Source: JADLHS01 sp020848635 (GTDB taxonomy: Bacteria; Verrucomicrobiota; Verrucomicrobiia; Limisphaerales; JADLHS01). Taken from it: a stretch of 64,000 nt of DNA. Both the position numbers and the translations under genes were made by a program. Each line of letters opens with the position of its first letter. The stretch's first letter is position 1. The notes below the pieces were generated by a model. That model did not search any database. It saw only the letters and a list, made by a program, of their open reading frames with translations, and had not been told where the DNA came from. Below, piece by piece: positions 54,955 through 64,000 of this stretch. The stretch spans positions 124,001-188,000 of the forward strand of contig JBAOIL010000038.1 of NCBI GenBank assembly GCA_037044975.1, in the 5' to 3' direction.

Positions 54955-57900
54955 TTACTCCTCCTCGTGGTTCGCCCCGGGCTTTCGGTCCCAGCGTCGC
55001 TGCTGTTTCTCCGGCAAACTGGTGTCCACCTTCACGTAGTAAGTGTCCTTGCCGAAGCGCGTATCCGCTGCTTGCTGTAATGCCTGCGATGGCAGGACGC
55101 CGAATCGTTCGTGCGGTTGCAGAAAAATGACCTCGCCGGTCGGACGCATGAAGCACAGGAATAGTGGGCACTTGCCCGGGTGGGCAGCCACCAATTCGCG
55201 CACGGCTTCGATGTCATCCGGTTGGAGGTGAGCGGTGTGCAGGCGCAGGTGAACTTGCTTGGTAAACTTCTTCGGGGCGTCTTCCAGGGGCATGATTTCC
55301 TGCGGAAAGATCTTCGGTTTGTCTTCGCTGGTGTTGACTTCACCAATGACGAGAATGGCTTTGTTCGCCACGAGTAACTCCCGATACTTATCGTAGTTCT
55401 CATTCATGCAAAGAACCTGAACCGAGCCTTCCAGATCCTCGAGAGTGATGATCGAATACGGTTTGCCGCTCTTCTTCGACATGCCGTTCTGCACGGCTGC
55501 GATCAAGCCGCCGATGCGCGTGAGGCTGCGGTTGGGCAGTTCGGGAAGTCCGGCGGTGTTCGCGAGTGCGTATTTCTCCAGAATCGGGGCGTAGGGCGTC
55601 AGCGGATGGCCGGTGACGTAGAAGCCAAGCAATTCCTTTTCGTGCGCCAGCAATTCGTGCTGGGGCCATTCGGGCAGGTTGCTGATCGCCTCCGGCATGG
55701 CCGGCGCTTTTTCCTCCAGCGCGCCGAAGAGGGAGCTTTGTCCGCTCTGGCGGTCGGCAATAACGCTGGCCGCCCGGGCCAGGGTGCGTTCGATTTGCGC
55801 GGTCAAGGTGGCGCGCGTCTGGCCGAACGCATCGCACGCGCCGGTCTTGATGAGCGCTTCGAGGGTTTTCCGTGTCACTGTGCGACCATCCACGCGCTGG
55901 CACATGTCCGCGAGCGAGGTGAACCGGCCGCCTTCGCTGCGGGCTTTGAGTATGTTTTGCACCGCCACTTCGCCGACCCCCTTGATGGCCGCCAGCCCGA
56001 AGCGGATGACCTTGCCTTCGCGGGCAGAGGCAAACACCACCTCACTCTCGTTCACATCCGGCGCGAGCACTTCAATGCCCATCACCCTCGCCTCGGCGAT
56101 GTATTGACTCAGCTTGGCTGTGTCGCCCATGTCGTTCGTCATCATGGCGCACAGAAACTCAACCGGATAATTCGCCTTCAGATACGCGGTCTGGTATGCG
56201 ACGATGGCATAGGCGGCGGCATGCGATTTGTTGAAGCCGTATCCCGCGAATTTTTCCAGCAAATCGAAAATCTGGTTCGCCTTCGCCTTGGGGATGTTGT
56301 TTTTCTGGTGGCAGCCTTTGACAAAAATGTCGCGATGCTTCTGCATCTCCTCGACTTTTTTCTTGCCCATCGCGCGCCGCAACAAATCCGCGCCGCCCAG
56401 CGTGTAGCCGCCCAACAACTGAGCCGCCTGCATCACCTGCTCCTGATAAATCAAAATCCCGTATGTTTCCTTGGCGATAGGTTCGAGCAGCGGATGCTCA
56501 TACTCGACTTTGACTTCGCCGTGCCGACGCTTGATGAATTCTGGAATGAGATCCATCGGGCCGGGGCGATAGAGCGCCACGAGCGCGGTGATGTGTTCCA
56601 CGCTGGCGATCTGGAATTTCCGGCACAGGTCGCGCATGCCGCCCGATTCCAACTGGAAAATCCCCAGCGTGTTCGCCTTGTTCAGCAGGTCATACGTCTT
56701 CGCGTCGTCCAGCGGCAGGTGGTCAACCAGCACCTCAACGCCCTTCGTGCGTTTGACCATTTCGCAAGTGTTACGGATGACCGTGAGCGTTTTCAGCCCG
56801 AGAAAATCCATCTTCAGCAGGCCGAGGTCACCGACGGGGTTCATTGCGTACTGCGTGACGATGGCGCCATCCTCATCGGTTTTGAGCGGGAGCAGGTTCA
56901 CCAGCGGTTGATCGCCAATGACCACGCCCGCGGCATGGACGCTCGCGTTGCGGGTGAGGTCTTCGAGGATGAGCGCCGTGTCAATCAGCTCGCGGGTTGT
57001 CTCCTCGGTCTCGTATGCGGTCTTGAGTTCCGGCGACTGTTTGAGCGCCTTCTCGAGCGTCATCTTGAGGTCGAACGGAATCATTTTCGCCAGCCGGTCG
57101 CATTCGCCGTAGCTCAAGCCCATCACGCGGCCCACGTCGCGCACGACGGACTTTGCGCCCATCGTGCCAAAGGTGATGATCTGCGCGACGGAATCATTGC
57201 CGTATTTCTGGCGCACGTATTCGATCACGTCGGCCCGGCGGTCGTCGGCGAAATCAATGTCTATATCCGGCGGATTGACGCGCTCCGGATTCAGGAACCG
57301 CTCGAAGAGCAGGCCGTATCGAATCGGATCCACGTTCGCGATCTCCAGCAAATAAGTGACGAGCGAACCGGCGGCTGAACCGCGCGCCACGCACGAAATG
57401 CCTTTGCTGCGGCCGTAACGAATGAAATCGCCAACGATCAGGAAGTAGGAAATGAAGCCGGTTTTCTCAATGACCTCCATTTCCACATTCAGTCGGTCAA
57501 TCACCACTTTGATGCCGGCGGTGATGGTGGGGTCGTTCAGATTGTTTTTTGGGCCGTTCTCACCCTGACCCTCTCCCTCGGAGAGGGGGGACAGCCGTTG
57601 ACCGCTCTCCGCGTCTTGTGTGGCGGCAGAGCCTCCGGTAGCCACATTCTCGCTTTGCGGCGGTGAGTCATTCTCCCTCTTCCCAAGGGCGAGGGCCGGA
57701 GTGAGGGTTTCTTTGGTCGGATACGTCGGCAGCCGTTTTGGATCATCAATTCCCTCGACAATAAATTGTTTCCCCTCCGCGCGGGCATGGATCCCGTATC
57801 GCCGATGCAGTCCCTCTGCGAGCCATTGCCGGAGGAATCCTTCGCGGGTGAAATGTTCCGGCGGGTGGAACACCGGATAGTGCAACTTGCCGAATTCGAT

Positions 57901-58749
57901 CTCCACGTTGCATTTTTCCGCGACTTCCAGCGTGTTTTGCACCGCGTCGGGCACATCGGCAAAACGCGCTTTCATTTCCTCGGCCGAGCGCAGATAGAAT
58001 TGTTCCTTGGCGTAGCCCGCGCTCATGCGCTTGGGATCGCTCAGCATGGATTGCGTGCCGATGCACACCAGGCAATCGTGCGCGTGCGAATGACTCTTCT
58101 CAATGTAATGAACGTCATTCGTTGCGACGAGCTTCAGCCCGAACTCCTTGGCCCAGGCGATGAGCTGCTTGTTCACCTTGGCCTGCTCGGCGATGCCGTG
58201 GTTCTGGAGTTCGAGATAGAAGTTCTCCGCCCCGAGCGTTTGCTTGAACCAGTCCACGGCGTCCCGCGCCTTGTCCAACTGATCTTTCATGATCCAGTCG
58301 GGGATTTCGCTGGCCAGACAACCGGAGAGCGCGATGAGCCCCTCCTTGTGGGTGGTGAGAATCTCCCGGTCAATGCGGGGCTTGTAGTAATACCCTTCCA
58401 GATGCGCGGCAGTCGTGAGTTTGATGAGATTTTTGTAGCCGGCCTCATCCTTGGCGAGCAGGCCGAGGTGATGGTAAACGTCCCTTCCGCCCCCGCTGTT
58501 GCCGGTTTTCTTTTCGCGCCGGCTGCCGGGCGCCACATAGACCTCGCAACCAATGATGGGCTTGATGCCTTTCGCGCGCGTCGCCTGATAAAACTCAATC
58601 ACCCCATGCATCGCGCCGTGATCCGTGATGGCAAGGGCGGGAAACTTGAGTTCGTGGGCCTTGTCCACCAACCGATCCAGACGGCAGGCCCCATCGAGTA
58701 GGGAATACTCGGTGTGCAGGTGTAGGTGAACAAAGTCCGCGTGCGACAT
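54955..58749 (-). CDS. dnaE: DNA polymerase III alpha subunit
   Basis: A 1264-residue replicative polymerase. The N-terminal PHP domain starts HADFVHLHLHTEYSLLDGAC with further metal-site segments (ALAITDHGAMHGVIEF). Palm motif PPDIDIDFADDRRADVIEYV carries the catalytic aspartates (about residues 494-500). The fingers and Tau-binding regions follow, with YGFNKSHAAAYAIVAYQTAY, an HhH-like region (LEALIKTGACDAFG) and a C-terminal OB fold (LEDLEGSVQVLCMNENYDKY). About 51 residues (about 348-398) between PHP and palm come from an inserted repeat element and explain part of the extra length over the usual 1160-1180. It is convergent with fusA. Confidence 0.96.
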   Translation of the reverse strand: MSHADFVHLHLHTEYSLLDGACRLDRLVDKAHELKFPALAITDHGAMHGVIEFYQATRAKGIKPIIGCEVYVAPGSRREKKTGNSGGGRDVYHHLGLLAKDEAGYKNLIKLTTAAHLEGYYYKPRIDREILTTHKEGLIALSGCLASEIPDWIMKDQLDKARDAVDWFKQTLGAENFYLELQNHGIAEQAKVNKQLIAWAKEFGLKLVATNDVHYIEKSHSHAHDCLVCIGTQSMLSDPKRMSAGYAKEQFYLRSAEEMKARFADVPDAVQNTLEVAEKCNVEIEFGKLHYPVFHPPEHFTREGFLRQWLAEGLHRRYGIHARAEGKQFIVEGIDDPKRLPTYPTKETLTPALALGKRENDSPPQSENVATGGSAATQDAESGQRLSPLSEGEGQGENGPKNNLNDPTITAGIKVVIDRLNVEMEVIEKTGFISYFLIVGDFIRYGRSKGISCVARGSAAGSLVTYLLEIANVDPIRYGLLFERFLNPERVNPPDIDIDFADDRRADVIEYVRQKYGNDSVAQIITFGTMGAKSVVRDVGRVMGLSYGECDRLAKMIPFDLKMTLEKALKQSPELKTAYETEETTRELIDTALILEDLTRNASVHAAGVVIGDQPLVNLLPLKTDEDGAIVTQYAMNPVGDLGLLKMDFLGLKTLTVIRNTCEMVKRTKGVEVLVDHLPLDDAKTYDLLNKANTLGIFQLESGGMRDLCRKFQIASVEHITALVALYRPGPMDLIPEFIKRRHGEVKVEYEHPLLEPIAKETYGILIYQEQVMQAAQLLGGYTLGGADLLRRAMGKKKVEEMQKHRDIFVKGCHQKNNIPKAKANQIFDLLEKFAGYGFNKSHAAAYAIVAYQTAYLKANYPVEFLCAMMTNDMGDTAKLSQYIAEARVMGIEVLAPDVNESEVVFASAREGKVIRFGLAAIKGVGEVAVQNILKARSEGGRFTSLADMCQRVDGRTVTRKTLEALIKTGACDAFGQTRATLTAQIERTLARAASVIADRQSGQSSLFGALEEKAPAMPEAISNLPEWPQHELLAHEKELLGFYVTGHPLTPYAPILEKYALANTAGLPELPNRSLTRIGGLIAAVQNGMSKKSGKPYSIITLEDLEGSVQVLCMNENYDKYRELLVANKAILVIGEVNTSEDKPKIFPQEIMPLEDAPKKFTKQVHLRLHTAHLQPDDIEAVRELVAAHPGKCPLFLCFMRPTGEVIFLQPHERFGVLPSQALQQAADTRFGKDTYYVKVDTSLPEKQQRRWDRKPGANHEEE
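57556..57709. repeat. Palindromic-ended element inserted in frame in dnaE
   Basis: About 154 bases. The left end TTCTCACCCTGACCCTCTCC matches the reverse complement of the right end (ACCCTCACTCCGGCCCTCGC) with several mismatches, and the middle is unlike polymerase sequence. It encodes a low-complexity peptide (SPPQSENVATGGSAATQDAE and flanks) placed between the PHP and palm domains. I have seen such CACCCTNACCC ends in other environmental bacterial genomes, but cannot search here. Confidence 0.7.
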
Positions 58750-58890
58750 GTGGACAAGTTACCCCGCGCCGCAAGGCCCGCGCAAGGAAGGGATGTTCAC
58801 AGCTAACCAGGCAACGTTTGCAGTTCTAGGTGGACTCTCTTTTGTAGCAGGTTACGATGCCAGTGGATCGTCGGATAATTGCTACTGGAC

Positions 58891-59712
58891 ATGGCCATGG
58901 ACCTAAGACGCTTCTTCCAGGTTTTCATTTTGCTACTCGCAATTCAGCCACAACTCATGTGGGCGCAGCCAAATCTGCCGCGAAGAAACCTACCTCGGCC
59001 CGACGCGCGAAGCGCGCAGAAACGACACCGACTCATCGATTTTAGCTTGGAGTCGTTTGAACTCGCCACCAACTCCGTTAAAGCGACCTTAATGAGCTTT
59101 GGGGAAGCCCCGAAGCAGATCGCCGTGATCGTAAAGCCAATCAGCGGGAAGGGCCCATTCAAGGGGGCCGAGGCCGCATTCGATGAGGCTCAAGGCGACC
59201 TCCACGGCAACCCCGTTCGAGCGCGAATGAGGGCTATTCGTGCTACTTGGCAGGAGGCGTCGTGGATCCCATTCACGACTAATCTGACCATTGATTTGGG
59301 TCCCGGCAACGGCTGGAGATTGATTCAGATCGGCGCGAAATGGGACGGCGAAATGGAGCACGCGGCCGGGACTTGGGTGCGGGTGGAGCACCCTCCTAAC
59401 CTTACCGTCCTTTCTCAATCAAAAAGCTTTGATGAGTCCCAGGAGACAGCTGGTGCGACGGAGTTTGTCGCTGTTCAGGGCAGCCTCAATACCAACGCGG
59501 TGACGCTCAACCCCAACCAACCAGCCTGTGGGACGTTCCGCCTCCATCTAAATGAAACCGCAGGTCGGAATCTCGTTTTGCTGGCTTCAACCAATCTAAC
59601 TGATTGGGCGCCCATTCTAACCAATCTGAATTGCAAGGAATCATTCGAGTACACTGACACCAATGTTGGTGCTTACCCTTGTCGGTTTTTCCGCGTAGTG
59701 ACAGTTCCGTAA
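58891..59712 (+). CDS. Secreted protein of unknown function with shared C-terminal module
   Basis: A 273-residue exported protein. Start at ATG 58891 (a second ATG six bases later also fits); the signal segment is RRFFQVFILLLAIQPQLMWA. The middle region (FELATNSVKATLMSFGEAPK, AGTWVRVEHPPNLTVLSQSK) looks beta-rich. The last 60 residues (NLVLLASTNLTDWAPILTNL ... YPCRFFRVVTVP) are the same type of module as in the five secreted proteins at 11.5-23.1 kb. It lies alone between dnaE and the topoisomerase gene, so the module is not confined to the cluster. Confidence 0.7.
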   Translation: MAMDLRRFFQVFILLLAIQPQLMWAQPNLPRRNLPRPDARSAQKRHRLIDFSLESFELATNSVKATLMSFGEAPKQIAVIVKPISGKGPFKGAEAAFDEAQGDLHGNPVRARMRAIRATWQEASWIPFTTNLTIDLGPGNGWRLIQIGAKWDGEMEHAAGTWVRVEHPPNLTVLSQSKSFDESQETAGATEFVAVQGSLNTNAVTLNPNQPACGTFRLHLNETAGRNLVLLASTNLTDWAPILTNLNCKESFEYTDTNVGAYPCRFFRVVTVP

Positions 59713-59849
59713 CGCACGATTCTCGAGCCGCGCAAAATCCACGGGACTTATTTGTTGCATCTGCAACTCGGTTGCCTGCTGTTCAAACCATTTCCGTCGG
59801 GCTGAAATCTTGCCATTGGCCGGGAACTCCGGCTTAATGCGCGCCGCTC

Positions 59850-61961
59850 ATGAGTTCAGACAAGCGCAAGAAAGAATCCGACCAGCCGGAATTGCCCATC
59901 GAAGGCGCGAAACCCGTGCCCCCGAAGAAAACTGCCGACGCCAACGGCAACGGCGCGGACCACGTCGTCGCCGAAACGGTCGAAGCCGTGGTTCACAAGC
60001 CTTTTGATCCGAAACAGCTTGGCATCGGCTTGCACACGCGGGTGGATCGCGGGTTTCTGGATTACGCCAGCTATGTCATCCGAGACCGTGCGATTCCGAA
60101 TCTCGCGGACGGTTTGAAGCCGGTGCAGCGGCGCATCATGTGGGCGTTGCACGAGAAGGATGACGGGCGCTTCATCAAGGTTGCCAACGTCGTCGGTCAC
60201 ACGATGCAGTATCATCCGCACGGCGACGCATCCATCGGCGACGCGCTCGTGGTGCTGGCGAACAAGCGTTATCTCATCGAAGGCCAGGGGAACTTTGGCA
60301 ATATTTACACCGGCGATCCCGCCGCCGCGCCGCGTTACATCGAGTGCCGGCTGACGGAACTCGCACGCACGGAGGTTTTCAACGATTCCATCACGGATTT
60401 CATTCCGAGCTACGACGGGCGCAACAAGGAGCCGGTGACGTTGCCCTGCAAATTGCCGCTCACGCTCATGCTGGGCACGGAAGGCATCGCGGTCGGATTG
60501 AGCGCGCGGATTTTGTCGCATAATTTCCCCGAACTGCTCGAAGCCCAGATCGCGATTCTCAAGAAGCAGCCGTTCAAATGTCTGCCGGATTTCACCACTG
60601 GCGGTTTGATGGACGCGCGCGATTACCAGGATGGCAAAGGCACGGTGAAGGTCCGCGCCAAGATCAAGACCAAGGACGAATCCACCGTCGTCATCAAAGA
60701 GATACCACCCACGACCACGACCGAGTCGCTCATTGCGTCCATCGAAGACGCGGTGCAGAAGGGCAAGTTGAAGGTGAAGTCCATCAACGATTTCACTTCG
60801 GAAGACGTTGAGATCGAGGTCCGGTGCCCGGCCGGCGTGGAGGCGGAGAAGTTGGTGGATGCGCTGTACGCGTTCACCGATTGTGAAGTTTCCATTTCCA
60901 GCCGCATCATCGTCATCAAGGATAATCGCCCGGTCGAGCTGACGGTGAGCGAGGTGTTGCGCGAGAACACGGATCAACTCGTCCGCATCCTCAAGCGCGA
61001 ACTGGAGTTGCGGGAGAAAAACCTGCTCGACGAGCTGCATTATCGCACGCTGGAACGCATCTTCATCGAGGAACGTATCTACAAGAAGATCGAGCAGTGC
61101 AAGACGAACGAGGCGGTTTGCGCCGCTGTTTACGAGGGTTTTAAGCCGTTCAAGAAGGAGCTGATCCGCGACATCGTGGACGCGGATGTGGAGCGGTTGT
61201 TGCAGGTGCGCATCCGCCGGATTTCGCTGTTCGACATCAACAAGCATCGCGAGGAGATGGAGCGGACCAAGGCCGACCTCGAAATGACGCGCAAAAATCT
61301 CAAGAACCTCACCAAGTATGTCATCGGGCATCTGGAGGCGTTGCTGGAGAAATACGGCCCGCTGTATCCGCGCTTGACCACCAAGTCCGCGCGCCACGAA
61401 GAAGTGGATGTGAAGGCGGTGGCGTTCAAGTCGTTCAAAGTCGCCTATGATCGCGAGAGCGGTTACGTGGGCTACAAGGTGAGCGGCGAGGAATTCAAGC
61501 TGGAGTGTACGAAGTTCGACAAGATCCTGCTCGTGTTCAAAGACGGCACTTACAAGGTCACCGAGTTGCCGGAGAAATTGTTCGTCGGGCCGGAGTTGTT
61601 CTATTGTGGCTTGCCGGAGCGCGAGAAGGTGTTTACCTGCGCCTACACGGATCGCAAGGCGAGCTACCTTAAGCGTTTCACGTTCGGCGGCACGATTATG
61701 AACAAGGCGTATCTGTGCATCCCGGACAAATCGCGCATCCTGTTCTTCGCGCCGGAAACGCCGAAGGTGCTCTACGTCCGCTACAAACCCGCGCCGCACC
61801 AGAAGATCAATCAACAGACCTGCGATCCGGCGAAGATTGAGATCAAGTCACCGAAGACGCGTGGTCGGCAAATCTCCATCAAAGATATCTCGTCCGTCAC
61901 GGCCGACCCAACGCGTGGTTGGGATGAGAAGGCAGCGACGACGGAGATTGTGTTCGTGTAA
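59850..61961 (+). CDS. Topoisomerase IV / gyrase subunit A-type protein
   Basis: A 703-residue type IIA topoisomerase cleavage subunit. After a 50-residue charged tail comes DYASYVIRDRAIPNLADGLK, RRIMWALHEKDDGRF, QYHPHGDASIGDALVVLAN and the catalytic tyrosine in AAAPRYIECRLTELA (Tyr163). The tower and coiled-coil regions follow. A shortened C-terminal beta-pinwheel (YKVTELPEKLFVGPELFY) is seen instead of the six-bladed GyrA domain, so ParC-like function (decatenation) is favoured. The partner B subunit is not in the window. Intact frame throughout. Confidence 0.88.
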   Translation: MSSDKRKKESDQPELPIEGAKPVPPKKTADANGNGADHVVAETVEAVVHKPFDPKQLGIGLHTRVDRGFLDYASYVIRDRAIPNLADGLKPVQRRIMWALHEKDDGRFIKVANVVGHTMQYHPHGDASIGDALVVLANKRYLIEGQGNFGNIYTGDPAAAPRYIECRLTELARTEVFNDSITDFIPSYDGRNKEPVTLPCKLPLTLMLGTEGIAVGLSARILSHNFPELLEAQIAILKKQPFKCLPDFTTGGLMDARDYQDGKGTVKVRAKIKTKDESTVVIKEIPPTTTTESLIASIEDAVQKGKLKVKSINDFTSEDVEIEVRCPAGVEAEKLVDALYAFTDCEVSISSRIIVIKDNRPVELTVSEVLRENTDQLVRILKRELELREKNLLDELHYRTLERIFIEERIYKKIEQCKTNEAVCAAVYEGFKPFKKELIRDIVDADVERLLQVRIRRISLFDINKHREEMERTKADLEMTRKNLKNLTKYVIGHLEALLEKYGPLYPRLTTKSARHEEVDVKAVAFKSFKVAYDRESGYVGYKVSGEEFKLECTKFDKILLVFKDGTYKVTELPEKLFVGPELFYCGLPEREKVFTCAYTDRKASYLKRFTFGGTIMNKAYLCIPDKSRILFFAPETPKVLYVRYKPAPHQKINQQTCDPAKIEIKSPKTRGRQISIKDISSVTADPTRGWDEKAATTEIVFV

Positions 61962-62119
61962 AGGTGGCTTCGTTGTCGCTGTTCGCAGGCTTGGGTTGGC
62001 GGGGTGCTCCGACAGTCTGGACCGCACGGTTGACTTCTGTGTGGGTTGACCCTTGCCTTGGTGAACGGAAACCCAATACTCCGGTTTCACATCACCCGAA
62101 ATTGTGAATTGCCGAACTA

Positions 62120-63290
62120 GTATTGTGACACACCAATTACGCAACATAGTGGCGTGACAGTTTCTTGTCGGCTTCCTGCCGGCTGAACTTCCATTCAATC
62201 CGACGGCGCTCCTCATTACGCCGCTGTTCCCAAGTGTTCACCTCGATCCGCAAGCGCTCTTCATTGCCAATGCGACACCCGGTGCATTGGCGGTCGAGGA
62301 TGCCGATTTCAATTTCCGCCATGTTCAGCCAACTGGCATGCTTCGGGGTGTAATGAAATTCCAACCGGGACAGCAAAAGCCGTCGCGGCTTCCAACCCCA
62401 TGACCGCCTCGAAGGAAGCGCGAAAATGGGTGTTCAGGTTATCCATGACCAAATGGATTTTGCGCGCGGCGGGCGCGTACACCTCCTGCGCCAGATATTG
62501 CACTAAGGCCACGAAATCCGGTTTGGTGCGCCGCCGGGTGACCTCGACTTCCCGATGACCGGCCTTGGGTTCCACGGCCACAAACAGATTGCGCGTTCCT
62601 GCCCGCTTGTATTCGTAGTCTTCTTTGGCCACGCGGCCCGGAATGGCCGGGATCGGCCGGCGGGTTTGTTCCAGCAGTTGTTTGCTCTTTTCATCCAGGC
62701 AAATGACCGGTTCAGCGGCATCGTAAGGCTTGGCGTAAAGCTCCAGCAGATCGGTACATGCGCGCGCGGTATTCGGCGGTGATCTGTCCGATGCACCACA
62801 TTACTTTGCGCCAGGGCTTGCAGACGTTTTTTTTAGAAAACGCCGGATGCTCTCCCGGCTGATCTGCTTCAGACCGCGCTCTTTGCGGGCGGCCTGGGTT
62901 AACAGGCGAATGGTCCAGCGTTTGGCGCCCGGCGGCGGTTGGGCACAAGCCAAGGCGGCCACTTCGGCCTCCTGGTCGGTTTGATAATCGCGCGGCGACC
63001 CCGGGCGCGCCACGTCGTAAAGGGCATAGAATCCAACCCCCGCTCCGCAATAGGCCGAGCGCGTTCGCCAGATGGCGGTGCGGCCCACCCCCAGCAGGGT
63101 TTGAAGGGTCGCCTCTGGAAGCTTTCGATCCAGCGCCAGAAGGATGTGCGCGCGGTTGACTTCGCGGGCGTGGTGCAAGCCCTTGGAGCGGAAAACCTGG
63201 AGCTTCTCCCGATCTTCGGGTTTGAGGACGAGTGCGGTTTGTCGCATGCCCGCCCATGATAATGTTCCGTTATTTACGTGTCAAATGTAC
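62120..63290 (-). mobile_element. IS630-family insertion sequence with TA target duplication
   Basis: About 1171 bases. The left end GTATTGTGACACACC and the reverse complement of the right end, GTACATTTGACACGT, form imperfect terminal inverted repeats. The element is flanked by C-TA on the left (62117-62119) and TA-G on the right (63291-63293), as expected for IS630-type insertion at CTAG with TA duplication. It lies eight bases after the stop of the TPR gene and 158 bases after the topoisomerase gene, so it interrupted no gene. Confidence 0.85.
62137..63247 (-). pseudogene. IS630-family transposase, in several frames
   Basis: Frame one starts at ATG 63247 (HTH domain: LVLKPEDREKLQVFRSKGLH, LLGVGRTAIWRTRSAY) and reaches A AAA AAA C (T-run 62827-62834), a classical -1 slippery site, after FLKK. 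The -1 frame continues as NVCKPWRKVMWCIGQITAEY. The DDE domain (VICLDEKSKQLLEQ; VMDNLNTHF; EFHYTPKHASWLNMAEIEIG) then needs two more one-base corrections, near 62753 (extra C) and 62375 (extra T). Combined length would be about 370 residues. The first shift may be programmed; the others look like errors or decay. Confidence 0.8.
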
Positions 63291-63297
63291 TAGTGAC

Positions 63298-64000
63298 CTA
63301 CGCGCCACTCAAGCTGGCGTGGGCGCGTTCCTGCGAATGCAGCGCCTGTTCATAGCATAGCAACGCTTCTTCGTAGCGTTCCAATCGGTTAAACAAGCCG
63401 CCTTTTTGCAGATACGCGATCGTGCAGTCCGGCGTTGGCCGCAATGGCCTGGTCGTAACAACGGATCGCCTCATCCACCTGCCGAAGTTGTTCGAGGGCG
63501 ATGCCTTTCTTGACCAACGCCTCCCCATGGTTGGGTTCGTTCAGGAGAATCTCCTCGAAGCACGCGAGCGCCTCGCCCGCTTTGTCCAGGTTCAACAACG
63601 ATTGCCCTTTGGCGAGCAACAGGGTCTTGTGGTCGCCTTCGCCTTCGGGTTGATCGCCATTGGCCTGGACGCCGTTGCCAACGTGCGGGGTGGGTTCCGC
63701 CGTCGCGCCACCGTTTAGCGGCGGGGGCGTGGTGTGTTCCAGTTCCAGGATTCGTTTCTCCAAACTGGTCAGGGCGCCGAACAAGCGCGTATTGGCTTGG
63801 GCCGTCGCCCCACCGCCGAGCAATTGCGCGTCCGCCGCCATCGGTGGTATCGCGGCCCGACTCGCCGCCTGCGCCATCGCGGAAAACTCGGCCAGCCGGT
63901 TCACCGCGCGCCATTGCAGATAGGCCGTCAACAGCATTACCCCAAAGCCCACCAAGGCAATGGTGCCCGCCACGATGAGCAACAACCGATGCGTGCTTTG
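63298..64000 (-). CDS. TPR-repeat membrane protein, 5' end outside the window (frame broken by one base)
   Basis: The frame enters from the right edge. A membrane segment (LLLIVAGTIALVGFGVMLLT) is followed by a proline/glycine-rich linker, then TPR units: DKAGEALACFEEILLNEPNH, QVDEAIRCYDQAIAAN and, after an extra base near 63433, PDCTIAYLQKGGLFNRLERY with EEALLCYEQALHSQE. Corrected reading AIAANPDCTIAYLQ joins smoothly. Such proteins are inner-membrane scaffolds for complexes; the partner is unknown. Its start is not visible. The IS630 copy lies just downstream of its stop. Confidence 0.82.

Noticed and set aside
59856..61814. A 652-codon minus-strand frame
   Set aside because: Antisense to the topoisomerase gene, which has the catalytic tyrosine and all family motifs.

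Overview
The window is a GC-rich, gene-dense bacterial chromosome segment. It most resembles a member of the PVC superphylum, probably Verrucomicrobiota near the Pedosphaera/Limisphaerales group. This rests on large secreted beta-helix, LamG and WD40 proteins that share one type of C-terminal module, on several families of palindromic intergenic repeats, and on the housekeeping gene mix. The assignment is inference from gene content; there is no rRNA gene here.

Layout. 1-9.4 kb (+): end of birA, an acetyl-CoA hydrolase/transferase, DAHP synthase overlapping an atypical SDR, an NtrC-type regulator, an orphan receiver protein, a GT2 glycosyltransferase and a lone membrane-fusion protein. 9.4-23.1 kb (-): an RbsD/FucU mutarotase, a CNT nucleoside transporter, then five large secreted proteins in one direction (two beta-helix proteins, an Ig-like protein, a 14-repeat WD40 protein, a LamG protein). 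23.1-30.4 kb (-): hpt, a DUF3592-like membrane protein, a STAS-like protein, a dimeric dUTPase, a sodium/solute symporter with a 64-residue membrane partner, and lysA. 30.5-38.5 kb: a NarL-type regulator, bioD, an MFS transporter, a cupin, a sugar nucleotidyltransferase and a GHMP-kinase/UDP-sugar-pyrophosphorylase fusion. 38.5-46.6 kb: rapA, a small membrane protein, a UspA and cNMP-sensor pair, a multiheme cytochrome c plus cytochrome b unit, and a PfkB kinase. 46.8-54.9 kb (+): ptsI, a nucleotidyltransferase and a DUF2721 protein, tRNA-Leu(CAG), a GH57 protein, and rpsL-rpsG-fusA. 54.9-64 kb: dnaE (-), a secreted protein, a topoisomerase IV A-type subunit, an IS630-family element with TA target duplication, and a TPR membrane protein cut by the window end.

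Three themes stand out. First, palindromic elements occur between genes and also in frame inside three protein genes (the SDR, rapA, dnaE). The two short ones in the SDR and rapA belong to one family, whose arms differ between copies but stay complementary within each copy. Second, six secreted proteins, plus a 43-codon relic, end in the same kind of C-terminal module finishing in an FYR/FFR-like motif, which looks like an anchoring or sorting domain. Third, about ten genes are broken by a single inserted or deleted base while the rest of each reading frame is well preserved. This fits uncorrected sequencing or assembly errors better than true decay, so those genes are annotated as probably whole.

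No CRISPR array, prophage, rRNA operon or classical defence island was seen.
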